NCBI GenBank assembly: GCA_020796225.1
Contig: CM036753.1
Location: 84,239,941 to 84,303,940, forward strand
Length of the DNA stretch: 64,000 nucleotides
Direction of reading: 5' to 3'
Source: Arion vulgaris
Taxonomy: Eukaryota; Mollusca; Gastropoda; Stylommatophora; Arionidae
Shown here: positions 46,455 to 57,946 of the stretch, in pieces
Position numbering within the stretch: position 1 is the stretch's first letter
Layout: each line of letters begins with the position of its first letter
Notes under the pieces: generated by a model
The model's input: only the letters and a program-made list of their open reading frames with translations
What the model was told of the DNA's origin: nothing
The model's database searches: none
Program-made: the position numbers and the translations under genes

Positions 46455-46640
46455 TCTAGAGATTCGGATGCATAGTGGTTAGTGCACTTGTTTTCTAGAA
46501 TGGTGGTCCCCAGTTGTAATAGGATTTTTTCAACTGCACCCAACCTTCAGGGTGACCCAGTCTCAGTTTGGCACCAGAGAAACACTGGGAACTAATGGCG
46601 GTTGGAGTGATGCTAACCACATCACACATTATTTGTTCAT
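46455..46640 (+). mobile_element. SINE family G copy, tRNA-like head visible
   Basis: Head gatgcatagtggttagtgca (A box) and tggtccccagttgtaatagg (B box position), then the reverse core ggtgacccagtctcag and aaacactgggaactaa, ending ctaaccacatcacacattat. Confidence 0.65.
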
Positions 46641-47185
46641 CCTTAGGTTGAAAGAATCACTTCTCAGTGCAAAAAGGGTGGGGCCTTAATTTAACGCCAA
46701 ATGGCACAATAAAACCCACTTAACAAACTCCAAGTGCTCTCATTAAAAAGTAAAAGATTGATGATGCTCGGAGTTTTACACATTTTCACGTTCACTTTGT
46801 ATTGGGTCCACCCGTTGTGGCACTTCCATGTAGTGCCCAATAAAAAAAAACGTTATAATTTAGCAAATGCTTTTTACTGTTCAATAGTTTTAGGCAAATA
46901 CTAATCTGTGTTTACAGTTGTTTTAACAAGTACTCTCTCGTTGCATACATGTAACTTAGTCATATTTATTATTATACACAATACCTATTTTATTAGTGCA
47001 AATTGATTATGTAAGATTTTATTACACAATTTAACAAGATACACAAAAATAACAGTTATGTTACACAAAAGTGCTTGCTTTTGTTACTTAAAGAAATGTA
47101 GAGAACCCATTTCATGCAATGATCTATGTTGGGTAATACAATGTTCAGCTTGTATTTTTCTTTGATCAACTACACACAATAGGTG
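46641..47185. other. No recognisable feature
   Basis: AT-rich flank without supported element. Confidence 0.4.
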
Positions 47186-47345
47186 ATGTTGTCAGTATCA
47201 TGTGAGCCTCCCCAGTGCTTCCCTGGTAGCCATTTGAGGCTGGGTCGACCTGAGAACAATTGAATCTGAAAAAATTTCCCGGTCCCAATGTGAAATGTAA
47301 TACCGGGACCACACTGGCAGGTGGCGTGTCATTTCTGGAGAGAGG
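47186..47345 (-). mobile_element. SINE family G copy
   Basis: gttgtcagtatcatgtgagc, cagtgcttccctggtagcca and gaggctgggtcgacctgaga follow the family order. Confidence 0.65.
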
Positions 47346-48738
47346 GACGGAGCCATATGGGAAACCCGTGCAATGAAGTCATTCTTTTGCCATTAGACAC
47401 TTCTATGAAAAATATCACTAACCACTTAGTTATCTCTCTTGCCCATGTTATAACAACATTCAAATTGTTGTTATACAAAGTGACTCTGTATCCGATGTAC
47501 ACAACCAACACTTCTGTTACTGTCATCAATAGTCTACAGTACTACTTTCACAGCATGATACATATTTACTTATTGTTTTATACAATGACAATCAATTGTA
47601 GGGTTGAGCATTTATTTTCTACAAGTTTCCACCCTTTTATTGCATTTATATTTCAGTTTTGTATTTTAACAAACACTTTTTTACAAGTGCTGTTATTTTA
47701 ATAAATAGTAGCGGAGACATTTAACCTATACAAGGGTGATAATAATGGCATGTTAGTCTAAAAAATATGAATATTGTGCCCATGAGGGAATGTTGTTTCA
47801 GTTGCTCTATTAGTACACATGAGATTGGGGGTTGCAATAATGCTAAGATTAAACACTGACCTCTTGGTTAGTAGTTCCTACGTTTGTTTCACTGTTTCAA
47901 ATATTTTGTGGAAAATATTCTAAGTGACTCCAGACCACAAGTAGGAGTGGTTGAGGGTCTTATTCTATAGGAGACAGATAATAAATTGTAATGTCTTGTG
48001 TGCAAATTGCACATGTAAAAATATAAAGAGTAGGCCAAAAAATGCATTGGCATAAATAATTAATATACTAATTTTAAAACTCTTACCAAAATATTCATTT
48101 TCTAAAATTACACTAGGGACTCACCAGTGCTACAGAGAATGATCATCATTGTACTTTGGTGAATGTGTGGCATGTGTGCTGTGACCTCTTTTTCCCCACT
48201 GGAAGATCTCAGTTTCTATGCACAAACTCTTGTAGCACTAGCTAGGGTCCTGATGTAATGTTAAAGATGGTCACAATCTGTATCAATTTGTATTGTTATG
48301 AATAATTTTTGTGTTGCCCAGACATCATCTTTTCAATCTACTATTATCAATTTTACACTGCGAATGATTCTTCTACATGCTCAAATTTGACACAATCGGT
48401 TTTATTTTTCATCTGATAGGTCTAGAAACTTGATCTCACCTACATTAGGATCAGAGATCACTTTAAAATAACATAATCGGTCCATGCAGGAACAAAGTAC
48501 TTTTGAAGCGAGAGGTGAACACCGTAGATCAACGACACCGAGATCTCCATAAGACTTACAATGTAGTATGATATATTACTGCCAATGTTTAATTGAAGAT
48601 TTTTCTTGATCTAACCTGAGCTTGTACATAATAAACAGTTCTGTAAGAAACATTGAATTATATGTTATATAATACATTCAGACCATTTAATATTTGTCAT
48701 GAAATAAAATGATTTTAACACAAACTGTGCATCATTGC
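47346..48738. other. No recognisable feature
   Basis: AT-rich. ORFs here have no recognisable motif. Confidence 0.4.
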
Positions 48739-48845
48739 AGACCATCATTAGATGGAGATGGATTAGGCATGTCTGTCAGATGCCAGTAGGGGTATTGACT
48801 AGGACTACTTTCCAATGGATAACAGATAGTTAAAGAAGATTTAAA
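48739..48845 (+). pseudogene. Short LINE C-terminal relic
   Basis: Conceptual RWRWIRHVCQMPVG and LTRTTFQW resemble the R-x-W-(I/F)-GH-x-x-R-MP segment near the end of LINE ORF2. Very short, so tentative. Confidence 0.4.
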
Positions 48846-49299
48846 CACCTAAAGGAAACACAGAGTGGAACTGTGGAAAGAATGTTGCCTAACATAGGAA
48901 ATGTTTGGTAGAAAGGCAGCAGATCGGCAACAGTCAAAATCTCTTGTGGAAGTTTTATGTGTCAAATGTGACGACACAAAGAAGATATAGACTGATTGAA
49001 TACAAATCATACAGTATCCAGTCCCATGATTTAAGATTGACACTTTATTTGATGACATCACTGTCTCTTTCTCTCTTGTTCCTTTTCATTCCCAATGGAA
49101 TATAAGGCTACAACTTACTACTAACATTTATATTAGTTTGTCAATGCAGTGTTCCTAATGGAACATAAGGCTGAAATTATTCGAAAACCCTGTCTTGTAG
49201 TTTCTGTACCAAAGCGATTTGTTATAGATTTGGATTGTGTGCCCTAACATTCCCCCCAACTCCAAGTAAATAGTTTCAGTTTTCATACTGTGTGGTTTA
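48846..49299. other. No recognisable feature
   Basis: Includes a diverged two-copy motif (cctaatggaacataaggct type, near 49090-49170). Confidence 0.4.
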
Positions 49300-49490
49300 T
49301 TGGGAATATGGTGATGTGGTCAATATCATGCTGGCCACCTTTACTTTCTAGTGTTTCCCTGGTACCCAATTAAATCTTGATTGACCTGAGAGTCATTTAG
49401 TCAAACACATCCAGTTCCAACTGGGGATCAAATTGGGATCTGACATCTAGGAAGTAAGCACACTAACCACTTTACTCTCCATATAACCCC
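49300..49490 (-). mobile_element. SINE family G copy
   Basis: ggtgatgtggtcaatatcat, tctagtgtttccctggtacc and ttgacctgagagtcat follow the family order. The tRNA-like head at right reads agtaagcacactaaccactt in reverse. Confidence 0.68.
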
Positions 49491-50504
49491 TGATAACCTG
49501 GGTGATTAGTGTTCAATAGAGCACAGACATTAGTAAAGATAAGTTACTGTTAAGATTTTATGAGCATGAAATTCAACTTTATAGTATCACATTTACCGTA
49601 TTATACTGTAGCATTGTGTCAGAGATGTGATTGATCATATGGAAGACCATCAGAGTTGATGCATGTCTGACTTTTCATCACAAGTACATGTCTTTATTGT
49701 CATACACAAAGAAATGAAGTGTCCATACTATATAATTAATGTTCATTAGTTTTTGTAGTATAAATGAAGTTGAACTTTGACCAGTACTGTTTACATTCTC
49801 GTCTCAAATCAAAAGATAATAGTAGATAGATATTATTTGACTTGTTCAGTTCATGAGTAGTAACTGTTGTTAGAATATAACTGTACTGCTATATAAATGT
49901 AATGTATTGATGATAGTAAGAGATCAAACAATCCCACCCATCACTTTTTGTTCTGTCACACAAAATGTCTATACATAATAAAGATGGTCTGAACATACAC
50001 ATATTTCAATGGTTACTTTCTTCCATGTTGGCTTTGCTTGGAGTAATGATTGTATAATATAACACTAGATATGCTATCATATAACCTGCCAGATTGGAAG
50101 CAATTGTAGATGACATTTACTCATACCGGACACTGCTCGTTTTACAACTACACAAGTTTCAATTGTTTTGTATGTTCGAAGACATCTGCTTCCTAGAAAA
50201 ACCCTAATTCAATTTTTCTTACATCAACGTACAGATCAATCTGTGTATACAATTACATTATTTTATTCCTTTAGTTGTCAACATTCAGTCACATCTGAAG
50301 TCGGAGTAAGGCAAGCCTGAATAGCGAGGGACACTGGGGATAAGGAAAGCAAGCCTTCACGCAAGAATAGGTCAGATGTGCCATATTAGACGCCATGACT
50401 ACTGAATTCATAATGGATGAGCACGGATAAAATCAGCAATCAGTTAATTAATTTCAATGTGTTTTTTTCGTTGTCCGATTTCTACATTTTCTATTGAAAA
50501 CTGT
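49491..50504. other. Mostly unannotated, possible family H SINE
   Basis: 50285-50400 shares ggataaggaaag words with 34560-34895. Otherwise nothing is recognised. Confidence 0.35.
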
Positions 50505-50718
50505 CGTTACTGCATGTAGTACTGCTTTTTATAGCGATGTAGGACGAGAGCCTGAGCGATTTAATGGCTACATGGCTAGTGCAGTCGCAGAGAAGCTGTT
50601 AATGTTATTATTTTTCATTTATGCCCACAACAGAAAAATCCTTGGCCTTACCGTGAATTGAACACAGGTCTCCCGCATGGAAGCTGCGCTCTAATCCACT
50701 CGACCAGACGCTCCTCGG
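50505..50718 (-). mobile_element. tRNA-derived SINE, family C
   Basis: Third copy of the family: tactgcatgtagtactgctt, atggctagtgcagtcgcag, ccttaccgtgaattgaacac, ctcccgcatggaagctgcgc and cagacgctcc. Confidence 0.78.
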
Positions 50719-50719
50719 T

Positions 50720-50970
50720 TGTAACGATAGCTTAAGTGATAGTGAGCTCGATCACAACACAAGCATATCTGGTTCAAACTACAAGGCAGGCAGATTGGAA
50801 GCAAATTAGTTAGCGTGGGATTTTACGAACGGTAAAAATAGACCTCACTGTTCAGTAAGCAAAGGCAAACTACTGAATGTATAAGTGGTGCCTAGAAAAT
50901 CAACGACTGATTTACTGTGGTTGATGACTAAGTCATGTACAGGATATGCACAGATTTTCATTTTCAATGA
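50720..50970 (+). mobile_element. tRNA-derived SINE, family B
   Basis: Adjoins the previous element. Head gatagcttaagtgatagtga and atctggttcaaact, body gtgggattttacgaacggta, tail aggatatgcacagatttt. Confidence 0.8.
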
Positions 50971-50989
50971 TAACGAAACGCCGAGTGGT

Positions 50990-51235
50990 TACCGGCCTAA
51001 ATTTAGGATGTAACGAATAGAACCACTATTACCTGCCACGCATGTCGTAAGAGGTGATTAGGGAGGTTTGGCTGACATTGGATGCACATGTCCTAAACTT
51101 ATAGAAGTCTATGCGTTTAGAGGCCTACCAAACCAATGTGCAACATATACACGTTCTTGGCAAAGATCAAACATATCACAAAGAGTGATTAAAATTGGTC
51201 GAAAGAACGAACGCAAAGAAGAAGAGGTCGAAAGT
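50990..51235 (+). mobile_element. SINE family A, tail type 1
   Basis: Head gagtggttaccggcctaaat, core catgtcgtaagaggtgatta, then gatgcacatgtcctaaactt and tatacacgttcttggcaaag. It shares its 3' half with the 35.3-kb copy. Confidence 0.8.
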
Positions 51236-51654
51236 TTGTCATGGTCTCTCATCAATCGAAATTCATTTTTCTTATACGCATTGTCATCACATTACTTATC
51301 GGTTTTTTTTCATACTGTGCCATCCATGACTTATTAAGGTTGATCGTTAAGATCATTCAAATTCGTCTATAGTTTGTCTCTGGTTTGTATTAAAAATGTA
51401 TCTATTATTTGGTTTGTTTGAACGAGAGAAAGACAGGAACGCAGGGACAGAAGTCCAAGCATGTGTCTCATATTCACAATGAATGTATCCCTGGTCCAGT
51501 CGATGACTATACGCATATCTTCCTTCTCAACACGTTTCCGGACGGTCACAATTCGGTCTTGTTATTTCCATATTAATACCGAGCATAACATTTTGATGGA
51601 ATAGAAGAAGCATTGTTTTATTGAATTACTGTTCAAGTTGAGACTACCTTAGTT

Positions 51655-51690
51655 TTAACCCTTTAGCTGCTAATGACGTATATATACGTT
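51655..51690 (+). mobile_element. piggyBac-like left terminus
   Basis: TTAA (51655-51658) is followed by ccctttagctgctaatgacg and the palindrome acgtatatatacgt. TTAA target sites and CCC(T/G)TT-starting ends with GACGTATATATACG are usual for piggyBac-type elements. I found no matching right end within 1.5 kb, so this is a broken or partial copy. Confidence 0.45.
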
Positions 51691-52275
51691 TTCCCATTCA
51701 CTTCTAAAGACGCATTAACACGTCTGTTATTATCTCTCCTCTGTGGGCTAAAGACGTGTTACACGTTATACATTGCTACTGTCACTGCTATAGGCGTACA
51801 TTCACGTTTGTGACCTAGAAACAAAGAGTAGCTATTTTTAGCTCAGCTTTCGGAAAGTATGAAGTAGCGAAAGTTAAATGACGCAAGACCTTACAGTACT
51901 CTCTCTACCGTTTGTTCTATTTGGTATTTCAAATGAAAAAACACATTTTCCACGCTTGATAATCTAGCTGAGAGCTGAACTGCTAACGCACGCATGTCCA
52001 TAGTTATTTCTGCACATTGGTTCATCGTACGAAATTACTGTCCCGATATGGCATGTCATGGAATTGGTTAGAAATAGTGTGCTTAGTTCTCGTCTCAGGC
52101 AAGTAATGGTCCGCATGGCAATTCGTCATTTTAAGCCTTGTACTAAATGTGTTGCTTATGTTAGCAGTAATACATCACTTATTTAACCACTTTATTACCA
52201 ACATTGTGTTTAAAATCTGGCGTAAAGTTGCGAAATAATTCATCTTTTAATTAATAAAAATATTCTTCTAAAACA
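51691..52275. other. Possible interior of a decayed piggyBac-like element
   Basis: Contains several near-palindromic acgt words (acgcattaacacgtc, gacgtgttacacgtt, gcgtacattcacgt) but no transposase ORF. Confidence 0.35.
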
Positions 52276-52510
52276 CATGGGAAAACAGGTCAAATGGTTT
52301 AGACACGCATCAAGGTTACCACAAGACAGTCTCCCACAAAAGCTCTAGCACTCAGATACAACGGCAACAGACCTAGAAAACGATCATGTAAACGAAGGTT
52401 CACCGGAATAACCGACGCACTAAATTCCACATTGTACAAAGCGCATAACGAGGCTCGCTCATGTACCTCTTTTCGACCTGATGTCGAAAATCTAAACAGA
52501 AATAAAGAAT
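52276..52510 (+). pseudogene. LINE C-terminal relic
   Basis: Across frame changes the peptide fragments QVKWFRHASRLPQDSLPQKL, then NRPRKRS and FRPDVENLNRNKE can be read. W-F-x-H-x-x-RLP and RPRKR resemble the terminal part of LINE ORF2. Multiple frameshifts. Confidence 0.6.
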
Positions 52511-53409
52511 AGATAGACTACGGATAAAAACATGTTGGAAGTTTGACCTGGATGATTTCAAAATGCACCACTGTTTGCTGCATCTTTCACCATGCAATCT
52601 CTGCGTCTTTCGACGGTTCTGTGTTATAAACTCCGTGAAACAGCTTGCTTTCATCAGAGCAAATCAATTGAACAGTTTTATCCAAATCTCATTAAAATAT
52701 CTCCATTAGAAAATGATTTAGAACTCTTAGTAATTTTTTTAATTTTTGTCATTAATGGGATCTTTCATTTGACCGAGCATTTGTTTGCATTGAAAAACAC
52801 TTTCTGTTGACATTCCAAATATTTCTTGAAATAAGAAATTTTATCATGTTTTTCTTTATCCTGGTACCTCTAGAAAAAATATTCGTTTTTGGATTGGAAA
52901 TGTTCGTTTCATGTTATTTTCTTTAAGAACACATACATTTTTCATTACAAATTAAACACACAAGAGTTATCGCGATTTAGAGTAAAGAAATAATTCACTT
53001 CTTATCTTTCTTGGAATGTTCGAAATTCCTTATCTACTTTTCTGCTTTTTTTTTTTTTTGCTTCACATTGTCAGTGTGTAACTATCTTGGTTCAACTGAT
53101 TGTCAGCTGTCAAAGCATTTATTTTTAGAAATATCCACACCTTTACCTCTACGATTTCTTATCAATTTGATTATCCAAGAAACTTGCCGAATGTGGAGAA
53201 AACAAAACTTTTGATGTATCCTCAGTTTCTCGTTATCAAAAACGTCGATGGACACCTTCTAAGCATATCTGAGTTGATTCCAAACATGCGTTCATCTTGA
53301 GCAATAAAAGAATTGACGAAATCAATGCGAAATAATTTCCTTTTAGTCGGTTCCGCTTAGCAATTCATTGTTAATTTTTTATTAAGGAGAGAAGCAATCA
53401 TGATCGAAA
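52511..53409. other. No recognisable feature
   Basis: AT-rich with a T-tract near 53045. Nothing supported. Confidence 0.4.
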
Positions 53410-53640
53410 ATCATGGCATATCTATTACACGACGTAGCCATCAACCACAGTAAACGAGTCGTTGATTTTCTAGGTACCACTTGTACGTTCAGTAGTTTAC
53501 CATTGCTTTCTGAGCGGTGAGGTCTTTTTACCTTTGTAAAAATCGCGCGTTCAAATTTGCTTCCAAACTTCCAGTCGCGGAGTTTGAACCAAGTACACCT
53601 GGTTTGTGATCGAGCTCACTACCGCTTAAGCTACAGTTAC
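53410..53640 (-). mobile_element. tRNA-derived SINE, family B
   Basis: Tail aatcatggcatatctattac at left, then accacagtaaacgagtcgtt and gagcggtgaggtctttttac. The head is ttgtgatcgagctcactacc at right. Confidence 0.8.
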
Positions 53641-54600
53641 TGATCTCAAAACCAGGGAAAGATAGTTCCTCTGTCTCCAGTTACAGACCGATCAGCTTTA
53701 CAAGTTGTATCTACAATACAATGGAACATATCTTCAATCTCTGACTATAATAGTATCTTGAATCGTGTCCCTCTTGCGTTACAGCGGCAGGTTACAGGCA
53801 GTGCTACTGTACTGAACACCATGCAACTTTGCTTTTCCCAGAGGGTGAGGATGCGCTCCAAGATAAGAAACTGGTACCAGTGACATGGATAGATCTATAG
53901 AAAGGTTTTGACGACGTCTGATCTGAAGAGGTTGAGAAATTGTAGAATAAATGATAGAATATATAAATGGATATAAGCATACATAACAGAAGAGCTCGAA
54001 TGTCTCTAGAGCATAGATTCCCAAACTTTTTCGGCCCACCGCCCACTTTGCACAACATAAACTTTGTAATGCCCTCCACATTATAACAGTTTGCAAACGC
54101 CCTGGGGACGTATCACGCAACATAACTTTGACGCCCCATTATAACAGTTCAACCCACGTATCGCCCACTTTGTAAATTGTAATCCCTCCACATTATAACA
54201 GTTTGCAAACGCCCTGGGGACGGTATCGCCCACTTTGCACAACATAAACTTTGTAACGCCCCCCTCCACATTATAACAGTTTGCAAACGCCCCTGACGGA
54301 CGGTATCGCCCACTTTGGGAAACGCTGCTCTAGAGAAAAGAATTGTTACTGTGTCCCTCAAGGAAGAGTTCTAATTCCTACACTTTTCTTGAGTGACATC
54401 AACAACCTGGTTGCTGAACTACCACAATGAGGTAACAATTTCAGTTTACGCTGATGCACATATTTATATTTATATGTTGATGTAATATGATGCACAGATG
54501 AGTATGCAACAGTGGCCACCAAAGTGGTATAAAACGCTATATAATTATGTCTTACTCTCAAACGATGGTGACGGTGAAGTTTCTTTGCCCGGAAGACACT
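53641..54600 (+). pseudogene. Jockey-like LINE reverse transcriptase, decayed and split
   Basis: Reading across stops and frame changes gives KPGKDSSSVSSYRPISF, then WIDL*KGFDDV, HNRRARMSLE, and after the MITE QGRVLIPTLFLSDINNLVAE and DEYATVATK. These correspond in order to the NxxRPI/SYRPIS block, motif A, and motif B (PQG-x-L-x-P-x-L) of Jockey-type RT. The catalytic ADD box is lost. The element is interrupted by a hAT MITE at 54012-54327. Confidence 0.72.
54012..54327. mobile_element. hAT-like MITE with perfect 8-bp target duplication
   Basis: Flanked by identical ctctagag (54004-54011 and 54328-54335). Ends are catagattcccaaacttt and, in reverse, cagcgtttcccaaagtgggc. The interior has several copies of acattataacagtttgcaaa and ggtatcgcccactttg, i.e. 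internal tandem duplications. It carries no ORF. It shares its terminal and internal words with 15482-16314. Confidence 0.88.
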
Positions 54601-54639
54601 TCCAGAGTAAACGTGTCAATGATTAGGGATACTTCTTCT

Positions 54640-54905
54640 TCTTCTGTGCTCTCTCCATATCGACCACTTGTTAAACCACTGGTTGTGATTTGTTTGTGAT
54701 CTGGGCATAAGAGCGATTGTACGTTGTGCCAGTTATGCGCCTACAAGTAGGCCAGCACTTCCGATTTCTGCAACGCTTTTATTTACAAGGTAGCTTCTCT
54801 AGGTCCTACCTCAGTCGTCTCACCAGTCGCTCACCTGTAGGTCGCAGTGTTATTATTCTTTGCTCCCTTGTGAGCCCCAGCAACGCACGGGCGATTATGG
54901 GTACA
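54640..54905 (-). mobile_element. SINE family A, tail type 2
   Basis: Begins ttcttctgtgctctctccat, then caagtaggccagcacttccg and taggtcctacctcagtcgtc, and ends gccccagcaacgcacggg. Same subfamily as 29765 and 31670. Confidence 0.75.
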
Positions 54906-55059
54906 AAGTACATAGGTACATACAGCTAATATCACACAGAGAAATTCAAAGTGTTTCTATTAAAACAGTGGTTCTCATCTTGTGCTGGCAGATGTACCTT
55001 TTTTAAAACATGTTTCAGAATATCATGTTCCACTTTCCAAGAATTTCTGACTCCAAAGT

Positions 55060-55165
55060 AGCCTTCTCCCTTCCTTTCGTTCGCTTGAAATATTTTCTAT
55101 ATATTCACGTTGTCTCTTGTATAAGCACGTCTCCCGTAGCTCACACAGAGGTCAATGTAGTTTTC
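55060..55165. repeat. Dispersed repeat shared with 19343-19450
   Basis: cttcctttcgttcgcttgaa, tttctatatattcacgttgt and gtagctcacacagaggtcaa match the earlier copy in order. Confidence 0.6.
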
Positions 55166-55234
55166 TTGTTAGCTTTGCTTTACTATGCCAGTGAGTTTAC
55201 CACAGTATACCATATTCGGGACCGTCTTCAAGTA

Positions 55235-55492
55235 CAGGGTGTTCAAGATAAAAGCGGCCTGTGAATGGAGCCAATCTGGCATATATTTATGAAAATGAGA
55301 AGGTTCAGTTATGACGTAGTATAGGTCAAGGTTATGTGACGGTATGTTATTGTAGTGCGGGAAGGGGCGATGGACAAATGTGACGTAGGGCGAGCTAGTT
55401 AGAACCAGTTTAAATAGTAAATATACACCACGCAATATGTAACTGGCAACTTTCGATTTGTCAATGGGGCTGCTTTAATCTTGAACACCCTG
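55235..55492. mobile_element. Tc1/mariner-type MITE, 258 bp
   Basis: Terminal inverted repeats of about 24 bp start cagggtgttcaagataaaag on the left and (reverse) cagggtgttcaagattaaag on the right. Both ends are flanked by TA. No ORF. The ends and TA target site are typical of the Tc1/mariner superfamily. Confidence 0.82.
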
Positions 55493-55694
55493 TATATGCA
55501 CTGTAGTCTGGGGTGCGTGTTCACATGTACACATGGCTTAATAGCCAATATTCAATTTGTATACAGGTGGCTGTGGAGTCACTATCTAATGCACATATCA
55601 CGAACTCCGTAGCCCCAGCACCATCTTAAGAACTTCTAAAATTGATTTGTGAACTGATCAACACGGTTCCGGATTCAAACCCAGAAGCTTCAGA

Positions 55695-56535
55695 ACGCAA
55701 GCAAACAATTTGATAACATCACACATTTACAAGCTTCAGAACGCAAGCAAACAATTTGATAACATCACACATTTACAAGCTTCAGAACGCAAGCAAACAA
55801 TTTGATAACATCACACATTTACAAGCTTCAGAACGCAAGCAAACAGTTTGATAACATCACACATTTACAAGCTTCAGAACGCAAGCAAACAGTTTGATAA
55901 CATCACACAATTACAAGCTTCAGAACGAAAGCAAACAGTTTGATAACATCACACATTTACAAGCTTCAGAACGCAAGCAAACAGTTTGATAACATCACAC
56001 ATTTACAAGCTTCAGAACGCAAGCAAACAATTTGATAACATCACACATTTACAAGCTTCAGAACGCAAGCAAACAATTTGATAACATCACACATTTACAA
56101 GCTTCAGAACGAAAGCAAACAGTTTGATAACATCACACAATTACGCTTCAGAACAAGCAAACAGTTTGATAACATCACACAATACAAGCTTCAGAACGCA
56201 AGCAAACAATTTGATAACATCACACATTTACAAGCTTCAGAACGCAAGCAAACAATTTGATAACATCACACATTTACAAGCTTCAGAACGCAAGCAAACA
56301 ATTTGATAACATCACATTTCAAGCTTCAGAACGAAGCAAACAATTTGATAACATCACACATTTACAAGCTTCAGAACAAGAACAATTTGATAACATCCAC
56401 ATTTGAAAGCTTCAGAACGCAGCAAACAATTTGATAACATCACACATTTCAGCATGAACGCAAGCAAACAATTTGATAACATCACTTTACAAGCTTCAGA
56501 ACGCAAGCAAACAATTTGATAACATCACACATTTT
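55695..56535. repeat. 46-bp minisatellite, about 18 copies
   Basis: Unit acaagcttcagaacgcaagc, aaacaatttgataacatcac, acattt. The first ten or so copies are almost identical, differing at acaatttg/acagtttg. Later copies (from about 56140) carry many single-base and short deletions. The left edge abuts a tRNA-like word (ggttccggattcaaaccc). Confidence 0.95.
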
Positions 56536-57059
56536 TCCATGTAACAAGAAAAGAACTGCAATGAATGCAAGAATTGCTGTAAAACTTTGAATTCAAAGCA
56601 TAAATGTGAGCAGAAATAAAACAAAGTTGACAAATAATATGTTTTGAACATCAAAACATGACACTATTGAAAACGAAACGGAAGAAAAAAGTTAATGATA
56701 ATTAGAAGATAACAACACTATTATAAAAGAAGGACAATATTACAAACAAGAGACATCAAGGAGTAACAAAATAAAAATCTGTCCGATTGTATCACATAGC
56801 AAATGCCATGACATGTTCGATATTCAATACAGCTAACGTGGAGACTAACTTCATCTGATTTGATCTCATATGCATTCTATGTCTATGTCCCAAGTACATT
56901 TACGAACATGAACAAGTTTTTAACATCGAAATAGATAATAAATAACCTAAATAGGAGGTTTATAAATTTATTCATTATTTTTGTATGCTTCAGTAACATG
57001 TACAATGAACAAGCATTTGGAAGACAAAATTAATATCTTTGAGATGTAGATATTTTTGT
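56536..57059. other. No recognisable feature
   Basis: A-rich sequence without supported element. Confidence 0.4.
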
Positions 57060-57420
57060 AAAAATATTCCTTTCCGCTCCTCGTGAAGCATAGGGACTCA
57101 ACAATTGTTCGCCACTTTTCTCGGTCTCTGGCTGTTTTCTTTATGGTCCCTTCCGAGACTCGAGTTAGTTTTGAACAATTTGTTTTTGGTTTCTGTAACT
57201 ACGTTCTTCCTTTTTAATGGAATGGTAGTTAGCCTATCGCAAACCTACCAACCTGGAGGACCAGGAGTCTTTGACTTCTCGTCTTTGACATGTCCGGCTT
57301 GAGTAACCCTGCCGGCATAGCTTTCCGGGTCATTGAGGTACGAAACCCCACCACCCACTCCCCAAACCACTAAAAGGTAACAGCCTCATGGGATTGGGGG
57401 GAGAGGAGATGTGGGTATAA
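57060..57420. repeat. Dispersed repeat shared with 36235-36345
   Basis: Both copies contain (t/c)cgctcctcgtgaagcata-like sequence, then ctcaacaatt/gtt and tctctg...gttttctttat. The right part here has ccggcttgagtaaccctgcc and catagctttccgggtcat. Probably the antisense of a LINE, but I cannot place it. Confidence 0.45.
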
Positions 57421-57946
57421 AGGAAAATATTTTCGTGTTTCAGAGAAATAAAAACATACCAAATAAAGAAGTTCTAGAAAAACTAGTCATGAAGAAAGAA
57501 TGATATTACTCAATAATGATGTTGCTATTAATTAATCAATTATAATAGCAACTTGTTTCGAATAAAAATAAATTATACTCGTGCTGAAACGCGCTTCTAA
57601 CTTTCAATCCTAGTTTTAGAGCTATGTTTATACGTGCCGGCCCTGATCTCAATCGTGCGCTGTTATTTCAGCGTTTGAGCAGCCACAATTCGGCGCAAAC
57701 TTTTCGGTTTACTCATCCTGGCCAGAAATATGACCTCGGTGGCTTTTGGGATCAATCTTTGAATATTGCTTCGATTGTAACGCAGATTGGATCGCTAAGC
57801 GGATATATCTCGGAGACAGGATGGCAAAGGCACAAACATTGTCTTCGTAGACAAGCGTAATATGGGACTATCAGCCAGACTATCAGGCAGACAGCTAAAC
57901 AAACACAATGGGATTGGAGGCAACGGTTTATACACTAGTAATTTAT

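Noticed and set aside
47321..47701. 126-residue ORF downstream of the gene
   Set aside because: Overlaps the end of a family G SINE and has the hydrophobic composition expected of AT-rich DNA.
57624..57860. 78-residue ORF as a gene
   Set aside because: No motif recognised, and it lies in a stretch that may be LTR-related; not enough support.
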